DNA of 64,000 nt from Prado023 sp963697345 (GTDB lineage: Bacteria; Actinomycetota; Actinomycetes; S36-B12; CAIYMF01). The translations under genes and the position numbers were made by a program. Location of the stretch: the NCBI GenBank assembly GCA_963697345.1, contig CAVONS010000008.1:1-64000 (forward strand). Reading direction: 5' to 3'. The notes beneath the pieces are model-generated. The model saw only the letters and a list, made by a program, of their open reading frames with translations, ran no database searches and was not told the origin of the DNA. Of the stretch, positions 52,690 through 63,019 are shown one piece after another. The stretch's first letter is position 1, and each line of letters starts with the position of its first letter.

Positions 52690-55079
52690 CTACGCCGCGC
52701 GCTCGCGCACCACCTGGGCGACGTCCATGCGGCGGACTGCGCGCAAGCCCGGGATCTGCGACACGGCAGCCACGGCCATGATGGCCAGGGCTGCGAGCAG
52801 GAGGGTCAGCGGACGCACGTAGAGGTCCAGGGTGAACTGGTCGCTGGAATAGGTCTGGAGCATGACCCTGGCCGACACCACCCCGAGGATCAGCCCCGGG
52901 ATCACCCCCAGAGCGGCCACGAGGGTGTTCTCGCCGCCGACGACCCGGGCGATGGCGCTGTACCGGACTCCAGCGGCCCGCATGGTCGCGAGCTCGCGCT
53001 GGCGCTCGACGATGTTGACGCTCATCGTCGTGAAGATGATGGCGAAGGCCATGGCCGCGCCCAGTGCCAGCATCGCACCGACGAAGATGTAGAACAGTCC
53101 GGAGTACTGGTCGTACACGTCGGCCAGCGCGGAGGTGTCGACGTAGGCCAGGACGCCCGGGAGTTCGGAGACGGCGCGCCTCACGCCATCGGGATCGGCA
53201 CCCGCCTCCGTCCGGAGCAGCGCCGTCGTGGCTGCGGCGCCCGTGACCTGCTCTGCCAGCCATGTGGCGTCGGCGTACACGAACGTGCCCAGGGGTTGGT
53301 AGGACAAGGCCATGACCGGCGCCTCGATCGTGATGGCATCGGCGCCGGTGCCGAAGGTCAGCGCCACGATGTCGCCCACGTCCAGGTCAGGCATGACGGT
53401 CGTGATCGCCTCGTCGATGAGGACACCCTGGGTGGGCAGGGCCAATGGATCGCCGGACTTGGTGACGAATCCGTGCATGGTCGTGTCCTGGGCCATGCCA
53501 GTGGCCTGCGTGGAGTAGATCCTGTCGTCGAACGCGATGGAGACGGGCAGCGTGCTGACCGCCTCGGCCTGGGCCACACCCGGCGTGGCGTTGAGCGCGA
53601 GCAGCTGGTCGGCGCTGATGGGTGCGCCGTACTCGACCTGGCCGTTGGCCAGGCTGACCTCGTCGAACTGCACCGAGATGAGGCGGTTCATCGTGTCGAT
53701 CATGGCCCAGGAGACGAGGACCAGGATCAGCGCCAGCGCCACTCCCGAAGCGGAGAAGACCGTGCGCCTGGTGTTGCGCCCGATGCCGCGCACGATCATC
53801 GTCCACGTCGCTGAGGCCCGACTCATGCCCGGCACGATCCGCTCCGCCCAGGTCCGCCCCGCGTGCCCGGTCGGCACCTCGCCGCGCATGGCCTCGGCCG
53901 GGAGGGTCCGTGCTGCGCGCCGGGCGGGGAACGCCGCCGCCAGCCCTGTGGCCACCAGGGCGAAGGTCATCCCCACCACGAACGTCTGCGGGCCGAAACC
54001 ACCGAAGACGGTCAGCTGTTCGGGCAGTCCGATGATGTCGGCGTACATCCGCGACATGCCGCCGGCCATCGCCATCCCGATCGGCAGTCCGAGCAGCGCT
54101 CCGATCACTCCCGCCAGCAGTCCGTAGGACATGTAGTGCCAACCCAGGGTCCTGCCGCGCATGCCGTGGGCGCGCAGGGTGCCGATCACCTGTCGCTCCT
54201 CCTCGACCCGGCGGGTCAGGAGCACGTAGAGCACGAGGGCAGCGGCTGACAGGAACAGCGCCGGGAAGGCGACCGCCATCTGCTCGAATCCGGAGATGTC
54301 CTCCTGGAGCAGGGCGTTGGAGGGCTGCTCCGAGCGATCCAGGACCTCGACCGCGCCACCAGCGATGGCGGCGGCCCGCAGCCCCGGCAGGGTGTCTGCG
54401 TCGGCTCGGCCCTCGTCGGTGAGCAGCACCAGCGCCTGGTTGTCCGGTGCTGCGGACCACGTCCGGGCATCCGCCTCGGTGACGAAGAGGACCCCGAAGG
54501 CCCGGGGAGGCACGATGAAGTTCTGCCGATCCGGGGCCAGCCACAGGTACTCGGCGCTGGAGACGACTCCTGCGACCTCGACCTGGACGTCGCCGACCTC
54601 GGTGGTGAGGGTGACCGTGTCCCCCTCGGAGAGTCCGAACGCCGTGGCCATGTGCTCCTCGAGCAGCACAGTTCCAGGCGCCGGGTTCGCCGCGCCCGAG
54701 AGCGTGGTGAGGCTGGCCACCTCTGGGATGCCGTCCGCGGGGTAGCCCACGATCCGCCCCACGAACCGGTCGGTGCCCTGCGCGGTGGTCACCTGCATGG
54801 GCAGGTCGGCCTGGGCGCGCGTGCGCGTGGCTGCGACGGCGGGGTCCTGGGCCGAGGCGCTGACAAAGACCTCGACGTCGCCACCGGTGACGAACAGGTC
54901 GGGGAACCCCTGGACGACGAAGGCGTTGTCGTAGGAGCCCTGCAGGTTCCGGTACGAGTTGTCGGCTGCGCCGTAGAGGGCGATGCCGAGCATGACCATG
55001 AGCACCAGCGCGGTGAACAGCGGCCAGGTGCGCCGGACGTCGCGCCGGAGCTTGCGGCGCAGGGTGGGGTGGCGCCCCC

Positions 55080-55086
<7 letters not shown>
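52690..55086 (-). CDS. MacB/FtsX-type ABC permease, 798 residues, duplicated core
   Basis: A 798-residue permease with an N-terminal helix (LFTALVLMVMLGIALYG), a MacB-like external domain (about 50-260), three helices with the FtsX core (RQVIGTLRAHGMRGR), then a second helix plus external domain and three C-terminal helices (RQRELATMRAAGVRYSAIARV). This is two FtsX units in one chain, as in actinobacterial lipoprotein-sorting or peptide-export permeases that act as mechanotransducers rather than pores. Coupled to the upstream ATPase gene by a 4-7 nt overlap. Confidence 0.9.
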
Positions 55087-55811
<725 letters not shown>

Positions 55812-55901
55812 GTCCACGGCTGTCCCTCTCCACGTGACTCATCCTCACCCTACTCAGGTGCGGGTGGGGCCAGCGGCGGGCGGGATCGACGTCGGGGTGC
55901 G

Positions 55902-56945
55902 CTACGTGCAGGCGTGGTTGAAGTCCAGGTTGTCCCGAACGTACTGCGTGAGGGTCACGGCACCGCCGGTCAGGGCGGGGTCGCCGCAGTTCGCCTGGGC
56001 TCCGGCCAGGGTGGTGGCCCCGGCCAGCCAGCTGGGCAGCCCGTTGAGGTTGCTCGGGCCCGGAGCCACGGTCCCGGAGTAGACGGCGCCGATGCCCCCG
56101 ACGATCTCCGTCCACTGCTGGCCCGTGGAGTAGATGCCCACGCCGGCCACGCCGAGGACGTCGACGTAGTAGTGGACCATCCCTTCGAGGACCGCCCGGT
56201 TGGCCGTGGTGTCGATGCTCCAGCTGTTCTCGGTCTCCACGTCGAGCCACCAGAAGAAGCTCGCCGGGTTCAGGATCCCGCGCAGGGTCGCGTTGTCGTA
56301 GGCCTTGGCGTAGCCGTAGACGAAGGAGCACGCCGAACCCTCTGAGCCCAGGCACTGCCCATAGGGGTTGGCCACGGGGGCCAGCGCCTGGGCTGGGTAG
56401 GTGTTGGACGTGGGCCACCACGAGGCCAGGGCAACCGGTGGGTTGGCCGTGTTCACGTACAGGGCGATGCGGGGCTGGCTGGTGACACCCGTGGAGGACG
56501 CAGCCCAGGAGAGCTGAGCTGCGAGGCACTCGTTCGAATTGTTGGCCAGGCCACCATTGACCCCGACGATGGCGAAGGCCTGGCCCGCGGGCAACGTGGC
56601 GCCGCACTGGGGCCACGAGACGTCGTAGCCGACGGAGGCGGGCGGGGAACTGGTGGGCAGGGGCAGGACATCTGTCGGTAGCGCGGGTGGAGCGACGGGG
56701 AACGGTACCCCGGTACTGGGGGCTTGCGGTGCCACCTGGGCCCTTGGTTCGGGGGACGGCAGCGTGTTCGTGCCGCCCTGCGGAGTCGGTGCCGTGAGCG
56801 CAGCCGGCGGCTCGGGGGGCGGCGCCAGGGGCAGGGACGCCGATCGGGTGTCCACCGCCGAGGTCTCCGTGGCGCTCGCAGGTAGGGCGGGAAGGGCGAG
56901 CAGGGCTGCGACCGCGGTGGCCGCAACCGCGGTCACCGCACGCAT
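55902..56945 (-). CDS. Secreted GH25-like / DUF1906-type protein
   Basis: About 347 residues. A signal peptide (MRAVTAVAATAVAALLALPALPASA) is followed by a roughly 80-residue Pro/Ala-rich linker and a C-terminal domain with GYDVSWPQCG, FAIVGVNGG, IALYVNTANP, WWLDVETENSW and GIYSTGQQW. The DxE pair in LDVETE and the barrel order fit a lysozyme-like (GH25/Rv2525c-type) TIM barrel. Likely acts on or binds the cell wall. Four or more cysteines in the domain suggest disulfides. The start was placed so that the signal peptide is N-terminal. Confidence 0.82.
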   Translation of the reverse strand: MRAVTAVAATAVAALLALPALPASATETSAVDTRSASLPLAPPPEPPAALTAPTPQGGTNTLPSPEPRAQVAPQAPSTGVPFPVAPPALPTDVLPLPTSSPPASVGYDVSWPQCGATLPAGQAFAIVGVNGGLANNSNECLAAQLSWAASSTGVTSQPRIALYVNTANPPVALASWWPTSNTYPAQALAPVANPYGQCLGSEGSACSFVYGYAKAYDNATLRGILNPASFFWWLDVETENSWSIDTTANRAVLEGMVHYYVDVLGVAGVGIYSTGQQWTEIVGGIGAVYSGTVAPGPSNLNGLPSWLAGATTLAGAQANCGDPALTGGAVTLTQYVRDNLDFNHACT

Positions 56946-57120
56946 GATGATCGCGTCCGGAGGACGGTGGTGCGGCCCATCTCCTTGACGGTACAGCACC
57001 TCCGCGTGAGCCGGGAATCCAGAACTCACCCGATCGGAGGTCACGAACTGGCGGCCGCCAGCGCCCATCCTCGGAGACGGACGGAATGCTCACGGCGCTG
57101 GCATCTCCGGGCTGCCACAC

Positions 57121-58569
57121 TCACAGTCGCCACCGGCTGCGGTGCTGGGCGCGGATCATCCATGGCGATCCCCTGTTCCCTGGCCAAGGGGTGCCGGGTG
57201 GTGCTCCGGGGTGGGGTTGGGGTGACTGATCGTCACCGTCGGGGATGGGCTCGATCGTCCACAGGCCCAGGTCGACCTGGCGGTGATGCGCCCAGCACAG
57301 CAGGGCCAGGTTCTCGATGTCCGAAGCCCCTCCGGTGGCCCAGTCGTCCACGTGGTGGGCCTGGCAGTTCTCGGCCGGGATCTGGCATCCCGGGATGATG
57401 CAGCCGCCGTCGCGGGCAGCCAGGGCGCGGCGCTGGGCGGGGGTGGCGCGCCGGGCGGTGCGTCCGACCGCCAGCGGGATCCGGGGTCCGTCGAACATCA
57501 GCGCGGCCAGCGCCGCGATCCGGGCGGTCGGGGTGGCCGGCTCCTGCGCGGTGCTCGTGAGCCCATCGCTGGGGACCGAGCCCGGGCCATCCAGGCGTTC
57601 AGGGTTGGTCGGACCTGCGGGGGTGGTCAGGGCGACGGGGGTGATCAGGGGGTCGCAGGCGGCGAACCGCTGCTCGGACGGGGTGAGGAGGTGCCCGCGG
57701 CTGGTTGTCCAGACCGGGTCCACGAGCTGGGTATGGTCCAGGGTGACGGTGAGCGCCACGGGAAGCCCGCCGCGTGTCGGCAGGGCGCCGTTGGTGGCCG
57801 CAGCGTTCACGAGCTCGATGAGTGCGTCGGCGCGCCGCGCCCCGGCCGGGACGTGGTCAGCGGTGCTGCGCAGCCGCTCGGCCAGGGCATCGATCGCGGC
57901 GATCACGGCCTCGCCCTCAAGACGGGGCAGTGTCCCGGCCAGCAGGACGGTGTCGCCGAGCAGGGCGAACGAGAGGTCGCGGGTGCTGTGGGCATCGGCC
58001 TCGTCTCGGGCCGGTCCGTCGTCTGTGGGGGGATGCAGCAGGCGGATGGCACTGAGCACGAGCCGGGTGATCATCGGTGGGGACCATTGGCCCCACCTGT
58101 CGCCCAGTTCGGCGATCACTGCCGCGAGCTGATCGTCGGTCAGCGGGCCGATGTTGCGCGCGACCGCGTCCACGTGCTCTGAGGTGATGATCCCCGCTGC
58201 CCATGCCACGGCCATCGAGGGGTGCGCCGCCGCAAGAGCCCCTGTACGGGCGAGCCGGCGCGCGTGGGGGGAGGACCATCCACGGGCGGCCAGCACGGCC
58301 CCGGGGCCGACCAGTGGCAGGCTCCCTGCGGCGGTGGCGGCGTGCATCCGGCGGGCCAGCTCGTACTCCACCGAGGCGAAGGCCCCGGCCAGCACCTCGA
58401 CGTCGGCGGTCGGACGGTCACCGGCAGGCAGGCCCATCGCGGGCAGCGCCCCGGTTGAACACGAGGTGGCCCGATCCCAGACGGCCGCCACGTCCTCTGA
58501 GGCCTGGGGCAGCGCGCCCAAAGCCCGCGGATCAGCCACTGCCGGCTGATCGTGAATTGTGCTGGTCAC
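57121..58569 (-). CDS. DUF222 HNH endonuclease-like protein (13E12 family), SOS-controlled
   Basis: A 482-residue protein of the actinobacterial 13E12/DUF222 family. A helical N-terminal DUF222 domain (EVLAGAFASVEYELARRMHA, TSEHVDAVARNIGPLTDDQL) is followed by a variable acidic/Thr-Pro linker and a C-terminal HNH domain (CIIPGCQIPAENCQAHHVDDW, then NLALLCWAHHRQVD), with the CxxC zinc pair incomplete here (C..C, then HH and N/H). Members occur in many copies in actinobacterial genomes, and several are in the DNA-damage regulon of Mycobacterium tuberculosis. The GTG at 58569 lies 14 bp from a perfect LexA box. Confidence 0.9.
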   Translation of the reverse strand: MTSTIHDQPAVADPRALGALPQASEDVAAVWDRATSCSTGALPAMGLPAGDRPTADVEVLAGAFASVEYELARRMHAATAAGSLPLVGPGAVLAARGWSSPHARRLARTGALAAAHPSMAVAWAAGIITSEHVDAVARNIGPLTDDQLAAVIAELGDRWGQWSPPMITRLVLSAIRLLHPPTDDGPARDEADAHSTRDLSFALLGDTVLLAGTLPRLEGEAVIAAIDALAERLRSTADHVPAGARRADALIELVNAAATNGALPTRGGLPVALTVTLDHTQLVDPVWTTSRGHLLTPSEQRFAACDPLITPVALTTPAGPTNPERLDGPGSVPSDGLTSTAQEPATPTARIAALAALMFDGPRIPLAVGRTARRATPAQRRALAARDGGCIIPGCQIPAENCQAHHVDDWATGGASDIENLALLCWAHHRQVDLGLWTIEPIPDGDDQSPQPHPGAPPGTPWPGNRGSPWMIRAQHRSRWRL

Positions 58570-58582
58570 CGTCCACCCCCGT

Positions 58583-58598
58583 TCGAACGTATGTTCGA
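58583..58598 (-). promoter_or_regulatory. LexA binding site (SOS box) TCGAACGTATGTTCGA
   Basis: Exact TCGAAC-N4-GTTCGA palindrome, the actinobacterial/Gram-positive SOS-box consensus form, 14 bp upstream of the HNH gene start. On the minus strand a -10-like TATCAT (58598-58603) abuts it, so bound LexA would cover the transcription start. Confidence 0.85.
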
Positions 58599-58725
58599 TG
58601 ATATCAGAGCGGACAGACACCGGCACCTGAGATGGGGACATCGGTGGACAAGCAGCCCAGCCCCCGCGCCGCTGCCCGCGCCTCAGCATTGGCGGTCCCG
58701 GGACGCGTGCGGAAGGGTGACGTCC

Positions 58726-60807
58726 ATGGCCCACCGACTCGCCGGCTCCCTGTCCCCGTACCTGCGTCAGCACGCGGACAACCCGGTCGACTGGTGGCCC
58801 TGGTGCGACGAGGCGTTTGCAGAGGCGCGCCGCCGGGACGTGCCCATCCTGTTGTCGGTCGGGTACGCCGCCTGCCACTGGTGCCATGTCATGGCTCACG
58901 AGTCGTTCGAGGATGCCGGGACTGCGGCTCTCATGAATGACCGCTACGTGAGCATCAAGGTCGATCGGGAGGAGCGCCCGGACATCGACGCCGTCTACAT
59001 GGAGGCCACCCAGGCCCTGACAGGTCGCGGCGGCTGGCCGATGACGGTGTTCCTCGACCACGAGGGTCGGGCGTTCCTGGCGGGTACCTACTTCCCGCCC
59101 GTGGCCCACGCCGGGATGCCCTCGTTCACCGACGTGCTGCGCGGCGTCGACGAGGCCTGGCGCACGGACAGGCCCCGCATCGACCGCGCCGCCCAGCAGG
59201 TGCACGCCGCTCTGGAGGTACGCGCTCGCACGGGCGTGGGCGCCGGGTCGGAGCCGGTGCTCGAGGACCTGACCGCCGCAGTGGGAGCGCTGGCTGACGC
59301 CTTCGATGCATCCCGTGGTGGCTTCGGAGGCGCACCGAAGTTCCCCCCGTCGATGGTCCTGGAGTTCCTTCTGCGCGCTGACGCGTTGTCCCGCGGCGCG
59401 GGCGCACCTGACCGACGTGCCCTGCCGATGGCGGCTGTGACGATGGACGCGATGGCCCGCGGCGGCATGTATGACCAGCTGGCTGGGGGCTTCGCCCGGT
59501 ACAGCGTCGACGCTGACTGGGTGGTTCCGCACTTCGAGAAGATGCTCTACGACAACGCGCTCCTCCTGCGCGTCTACCTGCACTGGTGGCGGGCGACAGG
59601 TGATCCGCTCGCGCGGCGGGTGGTGGCTCAGACCGCGGGATTCCTCCTCAGGGACATGCGGACCGACGAGGGCGGGTTCGCCTCGTCACTGGATGCGGAC
59701 AGCGAGGGTCGTGAGGGTGCGGCCTATGTGTGGACCCAGCGCCAGCTGCGTGATGCGCTTGGCCCGGACGACGGGGACTGGGTCGCCGAACTGTGCTCGG
59801 TGACCCCCGGCGGGACGTTCGAGCGTGCGGCCTCGGTCCTGCAGCTGCGAGCAGATCCCGGCGACTGGGACAGATGGGCGCGGTGCCGAGCGACGTTGCT
59901 GGCAGCCCGAGGCCAACGGGAGCAGCCGGGCCGCGATGACAAGGTGGTCACGGCATGGAACGGCCTGGCGATCGCTGCGCTGGCCGAGGCCGGCGCGCTC
60001 TGCGACGAGCCCGTGTGGATCTCGGCCGCGGTTCAGAGCGCGCAGTGGCTGGTCGACCGGCACTGGGACGCTTCGACCGGGGACCTGGCCCGGACCTCGC
60101 TCGGGGGCACGGTCAGCGCCGGTGCGCCGGGTGTCCTGGAGGACTACGCCGATCTCGCCGAGGGCCTGCTCGCGCTCTACCAGGTGACCGGTCAGGAGAG
60201 GTGGTTCGGCACGGCCGTGCGGCTGGTCGAGGTCATCCTCGAGCGCTTCGGCGACGGGAAGGGAGGCTTCTTCGACACGTCGGTGGCAGCCCCCAGGCTC
60301 GTGCGCCGGCCGCGCGACGCCAGCGACGGCGTCACGCCCTCGGGGGCATCGGCTTCAGCCCACGTCCTGCTCACACTCGGCGCGCTGACCGCGGACCCCC
60401 GGTACCTGCGCGCAGCCGACGCCGCCCTGGCGACGCTCATGCCGGCGGCAGCGTCAGCGCCGAGGTTCGCGGGATGGACGCTCGCGGCGGCTGCGGCACG
60501 ACTGTCGGGCCCGGTGCAGGTCGCCGTCGTGCTGCCGGACGTGCCTCGAAGTGATCCACCGCAAGGGACCACGACACCGATGCCCACGGGCCTCGGCGAG
60601 CTGCATCGCGTGGCACTGGCCTCGACGTCGCCGGGTCTTGTGGTGGCCGTCGGCCGCGAGGCGACCTCCGACGTGCCGCTCCTGGTGGGTCGACCGCCCG
60701 TGGGCGGTCAACCCACGGCCTATCCATGCCGCGGCTTCGTCTGCGACCTCCCCGTGACGGACTCCGGCGCCCTCGCCGAGGCGCTGGGGGCCGGCGGCCC
60801 CGAGTAG
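58726..60807 (+). CDS. DUF255 / YyaL-type thioredoxin-domain protein
   Basis: A 693-residue protein of the spermatogenesis-associated-20 (YyaL) family: an N-terminal thioredoxin-like domain with CHWCHVM (Cys50, Cys53) and SPYLRQHADNPVDWWPW, then a long (alpha/alpha)6 barrel as in N-acylglucosamine epimerases and glycosidases (GGMYDQLAGGFARYS, HFEKMLYDNALLL, RDDKVVTAWNGLAI). The family is nearly universal; function is uncertain, with a redox or sugar-related role proposed from the fold. GGAAGGG precedes the ATG at 58726. Confidence 0.92.
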   Translation: MAHRLAGSLSPYLRQHADNPVDWWPWCDEAFAEARRRDVPILLSVGYAACHWCHVMAHESFEDAGTAALMNDRYVSIKVDREERPDIDAVYMEATQALTGRGGWPMTVFLDHEGRAFLAGTYFPPVAHAGMPSFTDVLRGVDEAWRTDRPRIDRAAQQVHAALEVRARTGVGAGSEPVLEDLTAAVGALADAFDASRGGFGGAPKFPPSMVLEFLLRADALSRGAGAPDRRALPMAAVTMDAMARGGMYDQLAGGFARYSVDADWVVPHFEKMLYDNALLLRVYLHWWRATGDPLARRVVAQTAGFLLRDMRTDEGGFASSLDADSEGREGAAYVWTQRQLRDALGPDDGDWVAELCSVTPGGTFERAASVLQLRADPGDWDRWARCRATLLAARGQREQPGRDDKVVTAWNGLAIAALAEAGALCDEPVWISAAVQSAQWLVDRHWDASTGDLARTSLGGTVSAGAPGVLEDYADLAEGLLALYQVTGQERWFGTAVRLVEVILERFGDGKGGFFDTSVAAPRLVRRPRDASDGVTPSGASASAHVLLTLGALTADPRYLRAADAALATLMPAAASAPRFAGWTLAAAAARLSGPVQVAVVLPDVPRSDPPQGTTTPMPTGLGELHRVALASTSPGLVVAVGREATSDVPLLVGRPPVGGQPTAYPCRGFVCDLPVTDSGALAEALGAGGPE

Positions 60808-60857
60808 GCGGGCCAGCCCGGCGCCGGGTCGCGATCCCGATCCGAGGCGGGTCCCCC

Positions 60858-61835
60858 TCAGGTCCGCCGCTGGGATCCGGGGCGCAGGGGATCGAGCAGC
60901 ATCCCAGCGGCTCGGGCCGTCCCACGACGCCCGTCGCCGAGCACCACCACCGCAGTGCCCGAATGGCGTTCGATCCGAACCTCGCTGCGAGCCCCCAACG
61001 TCCCGCCGTCGTGCATCAGGAGATCCGTGCCGCCGAGCATGAACCATCCGAGCCCGACTCCGCTGTGGCCACGGGTGCTGCGTGGGCGCAGGGTCTCTGC
61101 GATGGCCGCACCGAGCGGCCCAGCCTGATCACGAACCGTCTCAAGGAGGATCAGCAGGTCCGTGGCGGGTGCGCGCAGGCCGCCCGCGCCGTCCATCGCC
61201 CCGAGGTGCCAGGGGCCGACCGGCCGACCCCGGTGGTGCCCCTGATGCAGGGGGGAGTCGGCGAAGGATGTGGCCTGCAGTCCCAGCGGGCCGATCACTG
61301 CCTCCATGAGAGTGTCCTGGTAGCCCAGCCCTGTTGCACGGCCCAGGAGCAGGCCCAGCAACCCGAACCCGTAGTTGGAGTAGCGCACGGGCACCTGCCC
61401 GGGGGTCCCGCGAACGGTGGTGCTGGCCAGGGATCGGAGCAGCCGGTCGGAGTCGATGGCGGAGTAGGGGTCGGCGCGGGCCGACCGCGAGAACCCGCGC
61501 GGCATCCCCGCGGGAAGCCTGGGCAGCCCGGAGCGATGGCTCGCCAGGTGCTCCAGCGTGATGTCCGCGACGCCGGGCGCCAGGGGGGTGCCAGCCGGCA
61601 GCAGGGCCGGGACCCGGTCATCGAGGGCGACGTCGCCTGTACGCGCCAGCTCGGCGAGCAGCAGGGCAGTGAAGAGCTTCGTGACCGAACCGATCTCGCA
61701 GCGCGCGGTCACGTCACCCACGTGGTGGTGTCCCGTAGCGGTGGACACCGCCACGATCGGATCGACGTGGCCTCGGGCGACGAGGTACCGGTGGGCCGCC
61801 CCGACCCGGTCGGGCCACGATGCGGAATCACTCAC
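60858..61835 (-). CDS. Serine beta-lactamase-like hydrolase (class C fold)
   Basis: A 325-residue serine hydrolase. SVTK (catalytic Ser/Lys), YSN, and HDG in place of the KTG triad are in the right order, the pattern of esterase/peptidase members such as EstB and D-aminopeptidases. No signal peptide, so likely cytoplasmic. Single gene, convergent with the DUF255 gene. Substrate unknown. Confidence 0.9.
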   Translation of the reverse strand: MSDSASWPDRVGAAHRYLVARGHVDPIVAVSTATGHHHVGDVTARCEIGSVTKLFTALLLAELARTGDVALDDRVPALLPAGTPLAPGVADITLEHLASHRSGLPRLPAGMPRGFSRSARADPYSAIDSDRLLRSLASTTVRGTPGQVPVRYSNYGFGLLGLLLGRATGLGYQDTLMEAVIGPLGLQATSFADSPLHQGHHRGRPVGPWHLGAMDGAGGLRAPATDLLILLETVRDQAGPLGAAIAETLRPRSTRGHSGVGLGWFMLGGTDLLMHDGGTLGARSEVRIERHSGTAVVVLGDGRRGTARAAGMLLDPLRPGSQRRT

Positions 61836-61861
61836 CGGAGGGGCCTCCCGCGTGGCTCGGC

Positions 61862-61871
61862 GTCACGTGAC
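61862..61871. promoter_or_regulatory. Palindrome GTCACGTGAC within CGTGA repeats
   Basis: A perfect 10-bp palindrome followed by further ACGTG copies, 27 bp upstream of the leftward serine hydrolase start. Possible operator; assignment uncertain. Confidence 0.35.
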
Positions 61872-62064
61872 GTGACGTGGGGTTCGTGGCGCGTGCCGTG
61901 CCCTGGCGTGGCGTGGATGTTTCCCACCGTATCGCTGTCGAGCCCGCGGCCCCCAGAGGTTTGCCGCTGCCGCGACGCGTCCTTGACCTGATTCCGCGGG
62001 GAATGCGACGGTCCGGTGGTTCACTTGTCCTCCACGACCTGGCGATCGCCCCCGAGGAGGAATC

Positions 62065-62616
62065 ATGTTCCAACCCATCCACGCGGCCGTGGCTCTCCCC
62101 GCCGAGTCCGGCGGGCCCTTCGACCTCATCAACGGGCTGCCCGTGCATCCGCTGGTGGTGCACGCGGCAGTGGTCCTCGTTCCGCTCACGGCGATCGGGG
62201 TCATCGTCATGGCCGTCTGGCCGCGCTTCTCGCAGCGCCACGGCTGGCTCGTGGTCGGCGCCTCCCTGGTTGCCCTGGGCGCCAATCTCGTGGCCAAGGA
62301 ATCCGGCGAGGGCCTCGAGGAGCGCATCGGGGACGCTGGTTTCGACCACGCCGAGCTTGGCGATGTCATGCCGATCTTCGCCGCAGCGTTGGCGGTGATC
62401 GTGATCGTTCTATGGCTCATCGACAGGCGTGCGCCGGACGACGGCCCAGCTCCCCGGCGTGCGCTGCGGGTCGTGGTGGCCATCCTCGCGGTGCTGGTCG
62501 CCGTGGCGAACCTGGTGTGGGTCTACCGGGTCGGGGACTCCGGGGCCAAGTCCGTGTGGACGCCGAAGGTGTCGTCGTCTGTGTCGGGGACATCCGCAGA
62601 CGTCGACGACGACTAG
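62065..62616 (+). CDS. DUF2231 membrane protein
   Basis: A 183-residue protein with four predicted helices. The N-terminal PVHPLVVHAAVVLVPLTAIG holds the paired histidines (HPLVVH) of DUF2231, which are candidate heme or metal ligands. A further His/Glu-rich loop (GFDHAELGD) and a C-terminal GDSGAKSVW motif are also typical of the family. AGGAGG precedes the ATG. Probably an inner-membrane redox or transport protein; function is not established. Confidence 0.88.
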   Translation: MFQPIHAAVALPAESGGPFDLINGLPVHPLVVHAAVVLVPLTAIGVIVMAVWPRFSQRHGWLVVGASLVALGANLVAKESGEGLEERIGDAGFDHAELGDVMPIFAAALAVIVIVLWLIDRRAPDDGPAPRRALRVVVAILAVLVAVANLVWVYRVGDSGAKSVWTPKVSSSVSGTSADVDDD

Positions 62617-62627
62617 GGCAACTGGGC

Positions 62628-62876
62628 TCAACCAGCCTTCTTGTAGCGGTTGCGCCCGACCATGAAGCCGGCGAGGAACCCGAGCGCCAGCAGCAGGAAC
62701 AGCAGGATCCAGCCGGCCGCCGTGATCTCGATCCACAGGAACCGCAGTGAGACCTGACCGGTGTTGCTGAAGACGAAGATGAGGCACACCACGGCGATCG
62801 CGATGCCGACGATGGCTCGGGGGCTCAACTGGACGCCACTGCCCGTGGCCTCGCCCGGCTTGTTCAGGTCTGACAT
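62628..62876 (-). CDS. LapA-family (DUF1049) small membrane protein
   Basis: An 82-residue protein with two helices (IVGIAIAVVCLIFVFSN and AAGWILLFLLLALGFLAGFMVG) separated by a short turn (TGQVSLRFLWIE) and a basic end (RNRYKK). This is the layout of LapA/YrvD-type envelope proteins. Alone and convergent with the DUF2231 gene. The start at 62876 is the first ATG with a short polar lead. Confidence 0.85.
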   Translation of the reverse strand: MSDLNKPGEATGSGVQLSPRAIVGIAIAVVCLIFVFSNTGQVSLRFLWIEITAAGWILLFLLLALGFLAGFMVGRNRYKKAG

Positions 62877-63019
62877 GTGGACGGCTCCCCTCGCGGAGGT
62901 CGACGCCCGCGGATGCCGGCGCCGGAACGTCGCAAAGCGTCGCACAGCCGAGGGTGCGTCGCACGTCAGCACGTCCCCACAGCGCGACCGGGGTGGCTCA
63001 CGTGGGGCACTCTTCTTCC

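Noticed and set aside
60817..60828. 12-bp palindrome CCCGGCGCCGGG between convergent genes
   Set aside because: GC-only palindromes of this length are expected in such DNA and it has no loop; possibly part of a terminator but not supportable.
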